Source: Hippopus hippopus (lineage: Eukaryota; Mollusca; Bivalvia; Cardiida; Cardiidae). From it: a stretch of DNA of 64,000 nucleotides. Each line of letters opens with the position of its first letter. The first letter of the stretch is position 1. The notes beneath the pieces are model-generated. The model was not told where the DNA came from. It saw only the letters and a list, made by a program, of their open reading frames with translations, and did not search any database. Position numbers and translations under genes: made by a program. Positions 35,112 through 47,544 of the stretch are shown here, in pieces. The stretch covers positions 43,598,311-43,662,310 of the forward strand of contig OX328106.1 in the NCBI GenBank assembly GCA_946811185.2. The letters are read 5' to 3'.

Positions 35112-35320
35112 TTAACCCATAATCACACTACAAATTTTTAGACTCATCCATATTGGAAGTATTTTGTAGAGGAGAAATTAAACAGGACTCAAATGATGTG
35201 TGTGAGTTTTGTTTTTGAAACTAGAAGAAGAAAACAGTGTGGGAAAAGAAGAAAATGCTGGTAACCAGCATTTTCTCCCTTTTCCACAATGTTTTCAATG
35301 TCCAGCCCCTTTCCTCAGTT
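35112..35320 (+). mobile_element. family A MITE, right end missing
   Basis: TTAACCCATAATCACACTAC, hairpin GAAAATGCTGGTAACCAGC, then stops after AATGTTTTCAATG. Confidence 0.7.
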
Positions 35321-35508
35321 TGACCCAGATCGCCAATGTTACGGATTTACCGACTAGCACAGAAAATAGATTTTCTTAATTTTGTTTATGTGGGGGCCAT
35401 GAACAGTCAACGCTAAATGTGCCGACATTCAAACTCCTCCGTTGAAAATTGGGGTTATGTTCCTGGTATTATTTGTGCTTCTTACGCCCAATGATAGTAT
35501 AATTGAAC

Positions 35509-35766
35509 TGCAACACGCGAAAAGGGGCATTCGGACATAAATTTGCGAAAAATGTCGTCTCGGATCAGCCTGCGCAGTCCGCGCAGGCTAATCCGAAACG
35601 ACACTTTCCGTTTTTATGTAATTTTCTGCTTTGCGCAAGTGTACTGAAGAACAAAATCTAATGTAGTCATAAAGTGCCATCTCGGATTAGCCTGCGCGGA
35701 TTGCGCAGGCTGATCCGAGACGACACTTTACGCAAATGTCCGAATGCCCCTTTTCGCGTGATGCAA
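35509..35766. mobile_element. family C element with double GC-rich hairpin
   Basis: Outer inverted ends TGCAACACGCGAAAAGGGGC and GCCCCTTTTCGCGTGATGCA; inside, two stems, GCCTGCGCAGTCCGCGCAGGC and GCCTGCGCGGATTGCGCAGGC, each within CTCGGATYAGCC/CCGARACGACACTTT. No ORF. Confidence 0.82.
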
Positions 35767-36261
35767 GCCATATCGAAATTGGAATTACGTGTCTGGCTAA
35801 CGATAGGGAAACCTGGGTCCGTATTCACCAACCATGCTTAGACTTATTCTCCAGAATTTTCTAAATTTAAAAGTACCACAACTTCTGATTGGCTGAATTA
35901 CTTGGTTTTGCCAGTCAGAAGTTGTGTTACTTATATATAAAGACAAAGAACACTGTTAGAATGGTTGTTGAAAATGGACGCTAGTTCGGTGCAGCATCGT
36001 CCTAAGAGTTAACCAAGGGTTTTTTTTAATGGCCGACGTCATCATTTACATCATTCGATATGTCAGCGGTCCATTTCTATGAAACCGAGGTCGCTGAGTT
36101 AAAATCTAGTACACTGTTTACACAGGTCTACGATTAGATCTAATTCATGTTTTAAAACAAAGTTGATTTATTTGTTTCATGACCGAGTTATTTTGAGTTT
36201 GTCGGGAGCGAGGATTTAATAACAGCACGGTACACAACTGCCAATTGATCAGAAAAAGTCA

Positions 36262-36545
36262 TCGTAGATTTGATAGAAAGTATTTTGAAAGCTAGAAATG
36301 TTAAGAAAGGGTCGGAATAAGTGAATACACAGTGTCAATAATTTTAATACGTTGGCGTGAGAGGGGCGATATTGATCACAAGCCTAGAACTGGGAGACCA
36401 AAAATTTTGACGGACAGAATATGAACATATTTTAGGAAGAACTCTTAAAATCAAACAGACGACTTAAGTAGTTTAGAGGAAATAGATCTAACTGGTGAGT
36501 TGATTAAAGCTACACTTGTCAAAGTGTCTCGTAGGACTGTACAGT
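36262..36545 (+). pseudogene. broken Tc1/mariner-type transposase, helix-turn-helix part
   Basis: One frame from 36311 reads VGISEYTVSIILIRW and RWRERGDIDHKPRTGRP, the linker/GRP-like motif of Tc1-type DNA-binding domains, followed by KILTDRI and then a TGA. Further stops occur at about 36291, 36300 and 36434. No DDE catalytic region was found. It is a dead fragment. Confidence 0.65.
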
Positions 36546-36677
36546 GCAGTATGACATACGTCGGCCATTAAAAACATAACTCGCATTGGGTACGACGCTC
36601 AGTTTAAATGCCAACTGTTCCAACGATGAAACAGTGGCCGATTGAGGACTGTTAATAATCGTACCAATGGGGTGCAC

Positions 36678-39600
36678 AGTACAGTCGATTAGGCAGTAGC
36701 GGATCTTGGGGTATAGCGGATAGGCCGTTAATGTTTTACCGAGAAAATCTTCTGTGGGCATGTAATAGAACAAATCTACGTACCATTGAAAAGAATGATA
36801 TTTCCGCAATGGATTGATGATTTTCTTTTACAATTTGCATTTGTGACGGTATTCTAATCTCACAAAAACCAAAATGGGGCAACCGGAAGTTCCATTTTTT
36901 ACGCAGGAAAAAATACAGCAGACGAAACCTTCAATCAAATTTTCAGGTATGTAAAGTTTAAACCACAAGTTTTTGGTATGAAATGGTGTATAAATATGTC
37001 ATCTTTTACCACAAAGAATACCAACTCTATGTATCAAAGAGTGACATTGAATATTGACCTAAAAATACCGCAACCGATTTGGTCAGTAGTGTATCGGCCA
37101 TGCGAGGTAATGTGTACATGAAGAACTTCAGAGGGGCCTTCCCAAAATCAATGTTGACTGTCAAACCGATGTAAAATGTGAATTGAACTTAATCTGTTAC
37201 TATATAACATGAGGATGAAGGTCTAGAAAATAGAAAATATAGGTCACTGTAAAATCAGGACCTGGACTTTGTTATAACGGGGTTTATGTATATATATCTG
37301 GTATTGGTTAAAACCAGGTAGATCTATCTCGTCAAAAGTGCACCTTGGGGTTGATTTTCATCTCTGATCAAAATGTTTGTAGACTAGTTTATATCTGATG
37401 CATAAATTATGATATGGCCTTTGTGACCAATGCATGGTGGAAATTTAGTGCCACTAGCACTTATATCAAATGAGAAACAGACTTTTTACAAAAAAACTTA
37501 GTGTAACTGGTAATTTTTTTTAGCTCAAGCAAGGCTAGCGTGATTTTGTGCATTAATTACAAGTAGTTTTGTCTTGTTCCAGGTACTCATGACTGAACCA
37601 GGACCATCTGACAATTGTTTTCCTCAACAAAGAAAATCAACACTCAGTTCTGCATGCAGTGGCATTGCAACTATTTTGACAGTAAACTCAGTAATTTAAG
37701 CCTTCAAAATAAAGCCACCACAAGCTGAAACAAAAATAAAGTTATTAGTCAATCGAGAATACTCCAATATGAATGACAAAAATGCTTGTCTAGTGTGGAT
37801 TCCAGATTTATTGATATTTGATAGAACTCTGCATAAAATGGTTACAGATGAGCAAAGAAATCATATAATTTCTGATGTAGCAGGTTTAACTATTGGTCAT
37901 CTGTCACTTAGATCATTGGCAAGTTGTTTTAATGATTTATTGCAGACTGTAGCAGATATAATGCCTAGGCAACAACAGCTTTGAAAACATCGTGGAAAAA
38001 GGAGAAAATGCTTGTAACCAGCATTTTCTCCTTTTAATTCCCTCAAGGTTTTCAAAATTTTTAGAAACAATAATTTGAGCCATATAATTATAATTTGTCC
38101 TCTGCAAATGCTTTCATTTTGGAGCAGTCTAAAACACTGTTGTGTGCTTAAAGAGCTAAATAAAACAATGTCTTCTATGCCAAAAGGCAGTATGAATATT
38201 AAGGTTACTGATTATTTTTTTTTAAGAATTGTATCTGAGATTTCATCAGACAGTCGAAGCTGTTTACATCTTTCCATGGAGCTTATTGTATAAAGCAGCA
38301 AACAATAAGCTGTAACTGCATTATAATTGAAAACCCTCCTCTTTTGAAGCATACAACTTGTTAAAATATGTTGTAAACCCACCACATCAGAAAGATATTC
38401 TTTGTATGGCACACTTTACTCAATATATTCTGTGTCAGAAGGTAAAACTGTTGTCCTAACCAGCATATCTGCAATAACTAACTTGCTGTGCATTCTTAAA
38501 TTGGTTTCTTCTTCCTTGTATGATTGTGGATTGTTTTATTGATATTCCTAACAAAAGAATAAACAGCCATCCTCAGATATGATTTAATACAGAATTTAAC
38601 ATACATATACCTGTTTGGTTTGAAAAAAATGTGACAATTGATGAAAGTACTCATTATGATCAATTTTCGCAACATTGATTTCCATGCAATACAAACCAGT
38701 TTATTTCATATTGATGAAGAAAGATGATACGTCATGTACTAACAAAATATGTGGGAACAAACTGTGTTGTACTAATGATGTCAAACTATTGGCTGGAGTC
38801 TTTCTAGACAGCATGCTTGTTTTTTATTAGCTTTCAGTGAAAACAATGAATGGTGAAAATGCTTATCATGAGGAATTCTCACCTGTTGTCAAAACTTTTT
38901 TTTTTCAAATTGCACCAAAAAAGAATATCGTATAATGGGAGACAGAAATTAATTTAGTTACTGACACAATCATGGGTTACTGATTCATGAATGTGTCAGT
39001 ATACCGGTTTGACTAGTTTATACTGTTCTTAAATTTTACTTGAGTGCAACAATCGATATCATTAAACAGTGAACTGATGCAATTTACCACTTTTTATCTC
39101 TGACTTATGCCTTGAACTTGCCCCCACCCTTCTAATGCTATTTAAAAAGGATGCTGTTTTCTACTTTCAACCATTTTACTGAAGCCAATTAACCTTACAG
39201 TCTATTTTATCGTGTTTTCAATTACAATTACGGCACACAAAAAACCTCTCTTGCAGCTGGATTGGCTGGGTGGTGCTGAGACTAAGACTGAAACTGTTAA
39301 ATGTGAAAAACAATCATGGCCTGTCTGTGAATAAAACTCTGGATCCATGTAAATATATCAAGAGTGCACCACCAACGATTTAATTGTAGATTTACAGCAC
39401 TTGGCAGCTTTCAGACTGATTTGAGATGACCCCTCAACTACATTATTCTATACTATCCGTTACTACCCAAAGCTATCCGTTATTGACCTAATTAGCGTGT
39501 TCAAAATAGAAAGTATTCTGTATCGTTAAACGACTTTTCAGCTAAAAATGTGGACTGATTTTTAAAGATCACATGTTTTGCTGTCGAATGGTATCATTTA

Positions 39601-39679
39601 TTATCCCATACATGATGGATTAAAAACGTACGCAGCGATAATTTCGTTAGCGATCCGCTACTGCCTAAACGACTGTACT
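36678..39679. other. 3.0-kb segment bounded by inverted 28-bp sequences
   Basis: 36678-36705 (AGTACAGTCGATTAGGCAGT...AGCGGATC) and 39652-39679 (GATCCGCTACTGCCTAAACG...ACTGTACT) are inverted with one mismatch. TA stands just outside CAGTCG on both sides, as in Tc1/mariner elements. The inside has no intact transposase; it holds a family A MITE (37976-38158). Confidence 0.5.
37976..38158 (-). mobile_element. family A MITE, partial
   Basis: CAGCTTTGAAAACATCGTGG, hairpin GAGAAAATGCTTGTAACCAGC, then TTTGTCCTCTGCAAATGC to TGTGTGCTTAAAGAGCTAA. Confidence 0.68.
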
Positions 39680-40180
39680 ATTTTTTGTATTTCGTAGTAG
39701 CCCAGAATATATATATATATATATTTTTTTTGAGACTCGGCAAAGATGCTAGAGCGATTTATGAAATAACTGTACATTTCTGTGTCCTGAAATTTGCAAG
39801 CTTATTTACGTCATTATATAGGTCGAAAATAGTTCCTGCGGGTCAGCGTTGGATATGCAAATTAGGTCCTTCCTGATAACAATTTATGTTATCATGCATG
39901 TGATTTCAGGTCGGAGATGGCTTAATTGTATGATAAAAACTGATATTATAAGTCATGCGCTGGTAAATAGGGTTTAATGCATCTCTTAGCCTAATGGCAT
40001 TGAAATTAGACTAACATTAAACAGAGCTTCACCAAACCTTTGTCTCACAGGAGGTGCTGTGCTCTAGCTGCAAAAATTGTACTTGAAACAATTAGTTTGC
40101 GTGTGAGTTGAATAGTTGCCATTATTGTAAACGATTTAAATCATGTTATTGCCCAACATACCATAAAAATTTCTATCCGT
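38160..40180. other. AT-rich stretch without a recognisable gene
   Basis: No exon or known repeat recognised apart from a short (AT)n run at 39707-39724 and CTATCCGTTACTACC/CTATCCGTTATTGACC words near 39465-39500 that resemble the 39652 inverted end. Confidence 0.4.
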
Positions 40181-40229
40181 AGGGTAAAATTAAAGACCTG
40201 TTCCATCGGTGGCGGACTTCACTCTAAAA

Positions 40230-40712
40230 GTTGAAGATCATTTGTTTCAAGGACAACTTCAAAAACATATTTTCATTGCAACGGTAACAAATGCTGCTTT
40301 TAATATGACACTAACTCATTTTTCTTTCAACGTTTTAATCCGTCAAAATTAGATGCGTCATATAATGGCCACAGTATTCATAACAGACCATTTGAACCTA
40401 TATATATAGCTTCGAACAAGGACTGTATTTGAAATCACATTTGTCATTGTACCAGGCTGTCTCAGCCTTAGACCTCAATGAATTATTTGATGTTACCAAA
40501 GAAGATTATGTTGGCGGATACTGTTTTTGGGAATAAGATTTGACAGCCGATCAAGGCAGTGAAGGAAAACTTTATCCTATAAAAACTGGAAGTCTTCGAA
40601 TTGAGCTTCAGTTTGCCCAAGCTCTCGCACACGTCATCAACGTTAAATTGTCTTTGCTGAGTTTGACAAACAAATTGATATCAACAGCTTGAGAGAAATC
40701 ATCACAGATTAC
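40230..40712 (+). pseudogene. fossil of a Polinton-type major capsid protein, C-terminal half
   Basis: Consecutive frame pieces resemble the C-terminal jelly-roll half of a Polinton/Maverick major capsid protein of a lineage different from the intact gene at 57127-58434. Recognisable short pieces include GSLRIELQFAQAL (about 40589-40627) and AEFDKQIDI in another frame just downstream. Damage: TAA at 40534-40536, a frameshift near 40644-40652 and at least one more near 40330. The recognition is from memory of the family and needs a translated search. Confidence 0.5.
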
Positions 40713-41370
40713 TAATCTCGAAATCAACAGACAGGAAGATTCAACCCAAGTACAGAGAAACAGTTCTTTTCAGGACTCCAAACACATCTCTTTAATCACC
40801 ACACTGAAAAGGCAGTTTGAAAAGAATTATTTGATCATCTAACGAAATTTCGGCACACTTGTTAAAATTCAATTAAAAAAAAAAGACGACAAATCTTGAC
40901 AGTAAAAAAGGCGGGCGGAGGATGCGTTGACATCAGCGCTGAATCGACATTTTGAACAGTTGATGGATACTAACATGTATGCAATGTGTAGAACTAAAAA
41001 AAAAACAGAACTCTTAGAGAAAATAAAAGGGGAGGTCCGGAAGGCGCTTTGTGCCGTAGCTTTTATTTTCTCGAAGAATTTTCATTTTTTTTTTAGAGCT
41101 CTAACCAACTTAGTGATCGACTAACTTTTTATATAAACCAATTTTATATAGACTTTCTTCGATATAAAGTTTGCCCTACTTTTAATGCAAAGACATTCCT
41201 TTATTACCACGTGACCCTATAAATACGCCCACATGACATATGACCAGATACATGTATGTATGTTTTTCATAGAAATCTCATAGATCTAATTCATTTTAAA
41301 GACACGCCCATTGCACGAGACCACAAAACTCTCTCGTGCATTGCCTCATGCACAGTAGGTTCATGTATGC

Positions 41371-41546
41371 GTGTCTCAAAGCCCATTTTTTGGCGAAGGA
41401 AAATGTATACGTGGTATTGCCTTTTTCACAATAGCAGACACAAAACCGGATTTTGACTTTTTGTTGGAAGAAGAAGAATTGTATAAAGACGATATTTCAC
41501 GTACCCAATGGTTACAAGTGCTTAACGCTAGAACTCATAAAAACAG
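41371..41546 (+). other. exon-like open frame ending at a good splice donor
   Basis: Starts with ATG, runs 58 codons in an acidic frame (LLEEEELYKDD) and stops being open just after AAACAG|GTATGT. No family recognised. It could be a lone exon, an old repeat or chance. Confidence 0.25.
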
Positions 41547-41577
41547 GTATGTTACAGTCCAAGTTTGCTTTTTTTAA

Positions 41578-41670
41578 TTGATTGATTGATCGATTTATGT
41601 TTTACACCGCTGTCAACATTATTTCAGTCATATAACAACTCATATATCCATGTACTGATGGAAGAAATAT
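41578..41670 (-). repeat. SINE 3' end fragment
   Basis: (TTGA)n tail at 41578-41590, then TTTTACACCGCTGTCAACATT and TATTTCAGTCATATAACAAC, as in other minus-oriented SINEs. Confidence 0.6.
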
Positions 41671-42202
41671 CACAATTACGCGACCAGGTGACCCTTTGTA
41701 CATAACTACTCAATGAGAAATTTTCAGATATATCTGTTTTTGAACAGAAGCATTGCAGTAATGTGGTGCATTTATTTCAAAGGGAGAGTTTCAATACTTT
41801 AAATGAAATAAGCAAATATTTGATCCGCCAATGCTGCAAACTAGGGCAACAATTCCCGCTGCCAGTGCCACAGCTCACCCTGAAAGTAAACATGTTGCCA
41901 GGCAACATAGACATGTGCCTATTAAGAAAAAAGGGCATAATACCGGCAAACGCCCCGACGCTATAAAGTCTATGCATACATGTGGCATTGTTTTTTGAGT
42001 TAAAAGAAGAAATTAATTAAATTTTCAGCTTCATTCCGTTGACAAATATTTTATTTGATAAATACGAAATGAATCCGTAAAACAATTGCAATTTGTTTGA
42101 CACGTAATTTTGATTTTCATGGGTTTTCGCGATTTATGGCGGGGCGTTTTCCGGTATTATGCCGAAAGGGGTAACATCTGCTAGTCAAGCAACCTGTATT
42201 GA

Positions 42203-42412
42203 TCCCTAACCAAAGATCCCAACTTCTAACAGCCTTGAGGAAGAAAGCTTTTGAACGTACAGCGAGAAAAAGGGGAAGAATTGCTGATAACCAACATTTT
42301 TGCCCTTTCCCTCATTGTTCTCTGCCTTTTCGATGACATTTCATTTTCGAAGCTACACTTAATTTGTTGCCTGCAACACTTCAACTTGGACAAATCTCAA
42401 AATGTTCCAGTG
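42203..42412 (-). mobile_element. family A MITE, decayed
   Basis: GATCCCTAACCAAAGATCCC, GAAAGCTTTTGAACG, worn hairpin GAATTGCTGATAACCAACAT, then TTTGTTGCCTGCAACAC. Confidence 0.62.
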
Positions 42413-42466
42413 AAGTTGAGGATTAAGCAAGAATATCTTAAGTTCCCGGTAAAAGCATATACATAT

Positions 42467-42731
42467 AAGCCATGTGCTTGCAAAAGGGAGCTTTATGTAT
42501 TTCCGTGATGCATTATACGAAGCAAGCCATCATATAAGATTCATAGATCCACTATAGCCACTTTTTTAATAACCGACTTAATCAGTGAGGTAGACTGGTC
42601 TTTTGACATAGAGAAAATTATCCAATAGCTAAAACTTTCGGCCCAGGTCAGCCTGCGCGAACTGCGCAGGGTGACCTTTGTCGATACTTTGAGCAGATGC
42701 ATTAAGCCCCCTTTTCACAGAGCATGGCTCA
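42467..42731. mobile_element. family D element
   Basis: AAGCCATGTGCTTGCAAAAG...GGAGC at the left and GCATTAAGCCCCCTTTTCAC...AGAGCATGGCTC at the right; internal stem CAGCCTGCGCGAACTGCGCAGGGTG. Confidence 0.72.
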
Positions 42732-42767
42732 TATCTATGTTGAAATGTACTAAGCAAGCAGCTGTCT

Positions 42768-42984
42768 TAACCCTTATTAAACCCGAGTTTAACCACGCTG
42801 AGAAGGAAAACTTTTGAAATTGTGGGAAAAGAAACAAATGCATGAAACCGGCTTTTTCTTCTTTTCTCACAATTTTTCATATCCTTTCCATATTAAAGAC
42901 TATCATTTCAGATACATTTAATTTCTTGTCTGCAAATGCTTTCAATATGGGAAAGTCTAAAATTTGGTCGTCTTGGAAAGACTT
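42768..42984 (-). mobile_element. family A MITE, hairpin decayed
   Basis: TTAACCCTTATTAAACCCGA, TTTTGAAATTGTGGGAAAAG, then TTTCTTGTCTGCAAATGC and GGTCGTCTTGGAAAG. Confidence 0.68.
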
Positions 42985-43235
42985 CCAAGCATATTTCGAG
43001 TGCCCTTCATACATGTACTTGCTTATTGTAAGAAAATAAAGCTATATAAAAACAAGTTGAACTTTTAGACAAAAAAAAACACAGTTAAGCTTTTGAGTGT
43101 CACATAAATGATTTTTTTTTTTAGTTTTTTGAAATACCTTTTTCTTGTAAATAACGTTTTTGGTCATGACACAGAACGGATTCTTTGAAATAGTTATTAT
43201 TCCTTTGAAATTCAACGATGTCAGCTTGATATGGC

Positions 43236-43466
43236 CTGGGGCATTCGGACACTTGCGTAAAGTGTCGTCTCGGATCAGCCTGCGCAATCCGCGCAGGCTT
43301 ATCCGAGTCGGCACTTTCCGTTTTTATGTAATTTTCTGTTTTGTGCAAGTCTACTTTAACACAAAATCTAATGTAGTCGTAAAGTGCTGCTCGGATTAGC
43401 CTGCGCAGGCTGATCCGAGACGATACTTTACGCAAATGTCCGAATGGCCCTTTTCGCATGTTGCAA
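43236..43466. mobile_element. family C element
   Basis: GGGGCATTCGGACACTTGCG to CCGAATGGCCCTTTTCGCATG with two CCTGCGC...GCGCAGG stems. The left outer end is shortened. Confidence 0.77.
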
Positions 43467-43557
43467 GTCATATGTGGGAGATCAGACTGATCCAAAGGAA
43501 ACTGTTTTTTTTTTTAATCTGTAATAAGGTACTCTTTAACCCTGGTAAGTGACAGTG

Positions 43558-43787
43558 TATTTTGATTGATTGATTGAATGTTGTTTTAGGCCACTTTCGA
43601 CATTATTTGTCACATCACGGAAACAGCTCATATATTCATGTATTTCCTTGGTTTCACCAGTACTAGGTTAGGGCTCTGTCAAAGTGTCTCAAGGACACTC
43701 CCATGATAGGCCCAGTGGATCCGGTGAGGCTCAAACCCCGGACCTTCAGGTCACGAGTCAGTTTACCACTGAGCCGCGCAGGATCCC
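43558..43787 (-). mobile_element. tRNA-derived SINE, second body type
   Basis: Minus orientation: (TTGA)n at 43560-43574, body GGTTTCACCAGTACTAGG, head near 43720-43787 with GGCTCAAACCCCGGACC (B-box complement) and CCACTGAGCCGCGCAGGATC. The body differs from the other SINEs here. Confidence 0.75.
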
Positions 43788-44002
43788 GACAGTGTGATTT
43801 GTGATTTGAGCCTGGAAATAATAATCCGAACATTGACAGGTAAATTCATATTTCTAGTGCATTGTTAATCCCTGTCAGGGCTTCACCAGCTCTCTGTTAA
43901 TGTGGATTCTCGTTCAAGCTTAAGGGTGCCGTAAAGATTAGAAAAAAAAAACCTGATGCATTCTGAATGTTCTGACGCCTTACTAAATACGACATCAAAA
44001 TT

Positions 44003-44098
44003 TCTTAACCCTTGAAGTGCATCTTACAGATGAAGTTGCCTTTGCGACCATTGTGAATCAAGATCAGACTTCACAAAACGTGAAACAAATTTAATACG
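44003..44098 (+). repeat. family B hairpin element, cut
   Basis: TTAACCCTTGAAGTGCATC, GAATCAAGATCAGACTTCAC, then the second arm is lost. Confidence 0.55.
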
Positions 44099-44448
44099 GT
44101 TTAAAGGGGCATGGAACTCGTATTTTGACAAAAAAAAAAAATCTTGTTTATTTATATTTTTTCGAAGACATAAATACATAGTGGCATTTATCAGAATTAC
44201 AAAGCGAAATTAAAAATGTATTTTGAGGTGGAAAACACTTTTCATCCTGGAGTCGGAGCCGATCCTGCTTTAAAATGAAGCTAAGTTCTGCGTAACTGTA
44301 ACGTGATCAGATAACGTCATCGGTATTTATGAGGTTGTCACGTGATCGTACACTCGTCAAAACTTGGCCGACTCCGTACCTACATCAAACCTTGTTCGTA
44401 TCAAGGGGGTTTCCATTTTGAAATACTGCCAGTCACATGGTCTTAAAC

Positions 44449-44827
44449 ATGGCAGCGCCATGTAAATCGATTAGCAACGGCAACAACAACAACAACCACG
44501 GTGATACGCAACCTATCGCTGAAAAATTCACCGATAGACCGAGTTAGAAAACAAATGTATACACTGTTTGTCATTGGAAATGTATTTCGAAAGGTTCCCA
44601 TGGAAAATTGTGACTAGTGTTTGCTTCCGTAGTGGAGTGTTATGATTCTAAGAACGATGAAGTGGTGTTATTCCGGAGAAGAAAAGTATCGCAAAGGTGC
44701 ATATCAAGCGACATGATATAGCCGAGAGACTTGATCAACGGATCAGCCGAGGTTTGCCGAATGATGATCGTAAAAAGAGAACATCCAAACAAACACAATT
44801 ACGAACTCGCCCAGATCAAGTGTCGAA
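44449..44827 (+). other. two weak exon-like frames
   Basis: 44449-44547 is a 32-codon frame from ATG (MAAPCKSISNGNNNNNHG) ending in TAG. 44661-44827 is open, basic (RKKRTSKQTQLRTRPDQ) and ends at a GTAAGT donor. They are not in one frame and no family is recognised. Confidence 0.2.
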
Positions 44828-44829
44828 GT

Positions 44830-46780
44830 AAGTCATTGCACTTCTTTCCCTTGTAAATTTTCACGATTTAAATTGAGTGTCTCGTGCATCTAATCATAAT
44901 TTGACACACCATAGCCATCAATGGACTTAAAGGCCCAGTAAAGGCCAAAATATCAAAGCAGGTGTCATAAGACAATTAAATTTAAATCATACCATGTCAA
45001 AGTATGGAAAATATTGTGGAGATGACAATCTGTTATCGTGTGGTCTTGCCATATGTTAGTCGCTGGCAGAAAAAAGAATTTTAAAATCGGGCAAAAAGTA
45101 AACAAAAAATACAGCTACCTGGCAGGTTTTAACCTAGTTTTGAAATCAATTTCTCTGTCAGCAACTAACACTTAGACCGACCGTGCAATGACAGATTTTC
45201 ATCTTCACAATAACTTCCATACTTTTAACTGGTATGATATAAATTCAAATGCATTTAAACACCCGCTTTGTTTACATTTGGCCTTCATTGTCACTTTAAG
45301 TAGATCACTTTCTGTCGGATTGCCATACAATGTGATAAGTAATACACTATTCAAAAGAATTGAAGGACAAAAAATACCGAAATTCAAATCTATAATTTCG
45401 TTAAACATTTAGTCTTTGTACTCTGAAAACTATAAACTTACATTCTTACTGGACAAAATGGCTCAATACTTTTCTTTGTTTTTAAATGCTGATAAGCCAT
45501 GTTAAAAAGAAAATCAAGAAATTTGTATTCCTTGTTTTTGTTAAAAACTCATATTTTTCCAATCTTTTGTTGACATTTTTGTCAAATCATATGAAATAAG
45601 AAAACGAGATTGAAAAATGACACCTCCGGTTCTCTTAAAAGCCTTTGTGGCATATCAGAAAGACGGCTTTTACAGTCATAGCCCATGCATCTTTTGTGCA
45701 AACCAAATCGTTTTGCCTGTTCTGAGGTTTTATAGTGTTAAGACAATGAACTTACGAGCAAAAAAATATTTGCATTGTCATTCACCGAAAGAATTATCTT
45801 GTGATCAAAAACGGGGACATGTGTTCCTTTAATATTTTTTGAGTAGTGTAGGTGGCGGGGTCGTCTCAAATGCTTTGTATTGTGGAGTGAAACCCAAAAG
45901 TCAAAACAATTTGTTTACTCAATGTAAATTTATAACCGGATCTTGCTCCATGTCTTTTGCAATTAAAATTGAAGGTTAGCATATGCGTGTTATTCGTGAA
46001 ACCTATAGTACCCATGAATAAGTGAATTGTCGACGTGATGTAATTTGAATGCAAGTGGCGTTTCATTTATAGTCACGATATGTAGGTTCACGGTTCATTT
46101 TGCTTCGAGGTAATCAGTATTTTTCCGTCATAATGAACGTAGGCGCCCCGTAGCGAGTTGTTTGGCCTCTATTCTTAGTGTAAATACCTTGACTCAGGCA
46201 TTTCTTTCCCTAAGCGAACTTCAATTTCCAAAACAAAAAAAGTTTAGGAAGGAAGAAAAATATACCGGAAGTGAAGACAATGTAATCAGTACCTACATGC
46301 TTAACACCATTTATCCACCCTCTTAAATCCTTCATTACACGCAGTTTTACCAAGAACCAGATATGATGTCGTATTTAGATCATCTGCTAGATCATGTGGC
46401 AATATTTTCAAATCATGTGACTGACTACAAATTGGCGCTTCAATATATCAAGTTGCAACGATTTTTGTATGAATACCATCGAAGTCACATGATTCAATTT
46501 CAAAATGGCAGCCGGTGAAGGTGATAGTGATGAAGGTCAAGGTCAAGATGGAATTTCTTTCAAATGTTTCAGTGAAATTGCATGGTATTTTTTGTGAAAC
46601 TAAATTAATGATGAAATAAAAAATAAATAAATAAATAAAATAAGATAAATAAATAAATGGCAATCGATTCTAAAATTGTTAAAATTTTGGCTTTTTCTTG
46701 ATCGGACCGTAACCAATCGGAACCATTGGATCGCAAGGCTATAACCTGTTGGCCAGTTTACCTATCCATAGTCCATACAT
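44830..46780. other. stretch without a recognisable gene
   Basis: AT-rich, no exon with splice support, no family A copy. 46616-46662 is an (AAAT)n-type simple repeat. Confidence 0.45.
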
Positions 46781-46786
46781 GCGTTT

Positions 46787-47010
46787 ATCCCTTTACTACA
46801 GTCCCGAGTTTTAACGACCCTGAGAAAGATGATTGTTGAAAACATTGTGGGAAAAGTAGAAAAAGCTGGTTTTCAGCATACCTTTCTTTTCCCACGATGT
46901 TTTCTAACCTTCCAGACACAAAATTTAATTTTTGTATTTAAATGTATTTTCTCGTCTGCAAATCCTTCCAATATAGTCAAGTCTAAATTTTGTGTTCGAT
47001 AAAGAGTTAA
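46787..47010 (-). mobile_element. family A MITE, full length
   Basis: TCCCTTTACTACAGTCCCGA to TCGATAAAGAGTTAA; hairpin GAAAAAGCTGGTTTTCAGCA partly eroded. Confidence 0.72.
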
Positions 47011-47083
47011 CCAGCACTACAGAAATCTTTCTCTCTCGTTCACTTACTGATTTTAGCAAACATATATTCAGTTTAAGAGACTG

Positions 47084-47148
47084 CGCAGGCTGATCCGAGA
47101 CGACATTTTACGCAAAATGTCCGAATGACCCTTTTTCGTGTTGCAGGC
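47084..47148. repeat. family C fragment
   Basis: CTGCGCAGGCTGATCCGAGA...CGACATTTTACGCAAAATG...GACCCTTTTTCGTGTTGCA: only the right quarter remains. Confidence 0.65.
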
Positions 47149-47544
47149 TAATTATAATGATCTACATGTAAACTTATCTTGGTAATCAACTTTTTTTTTT
47201 TCAGGAAATGGGTCATGTTATAGGATGTGCTGCCCTTACACATTCAGCAGACATTAAGGAATTATGTATTTGCTCATCATGTAGAAACAGTGAAGGGCAC
47301 AAAGGATTTTGGACTGCTGCCCATAAATAGTATGTTTTATGAGTGAATGGAAGGCTAGAAAGGGTGCATACCATTGTGCCAGCCCGTTGTGTGAAGATTA
47401 TAGAGAACAATTTTCCTGCCCAAGTGGACGTAAAACTGTGTTTATCCCAGCAAAACAAGGCGTTGGCTGGTAGTTTATTGGAAGGAATTTAAAATACCTA
47501 TGATAGAACTTGCATTCTTTGTCTTTTTAGCAAGAAATGTCTTT

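Noticed and set aside
36519..36809. 96-aa minus-strand frame as a gene
   Set aside because: It runs through the inverted 28-bp sequence at 36678-36705, has no recognisable motif and no splice or promoter context.
47204..47335. Terminal exon after the TTTTTTTTTTTCAG acceptor
   Set aside because: Two frames are equally open and neither shows a known motif; kept only as a weak hint.
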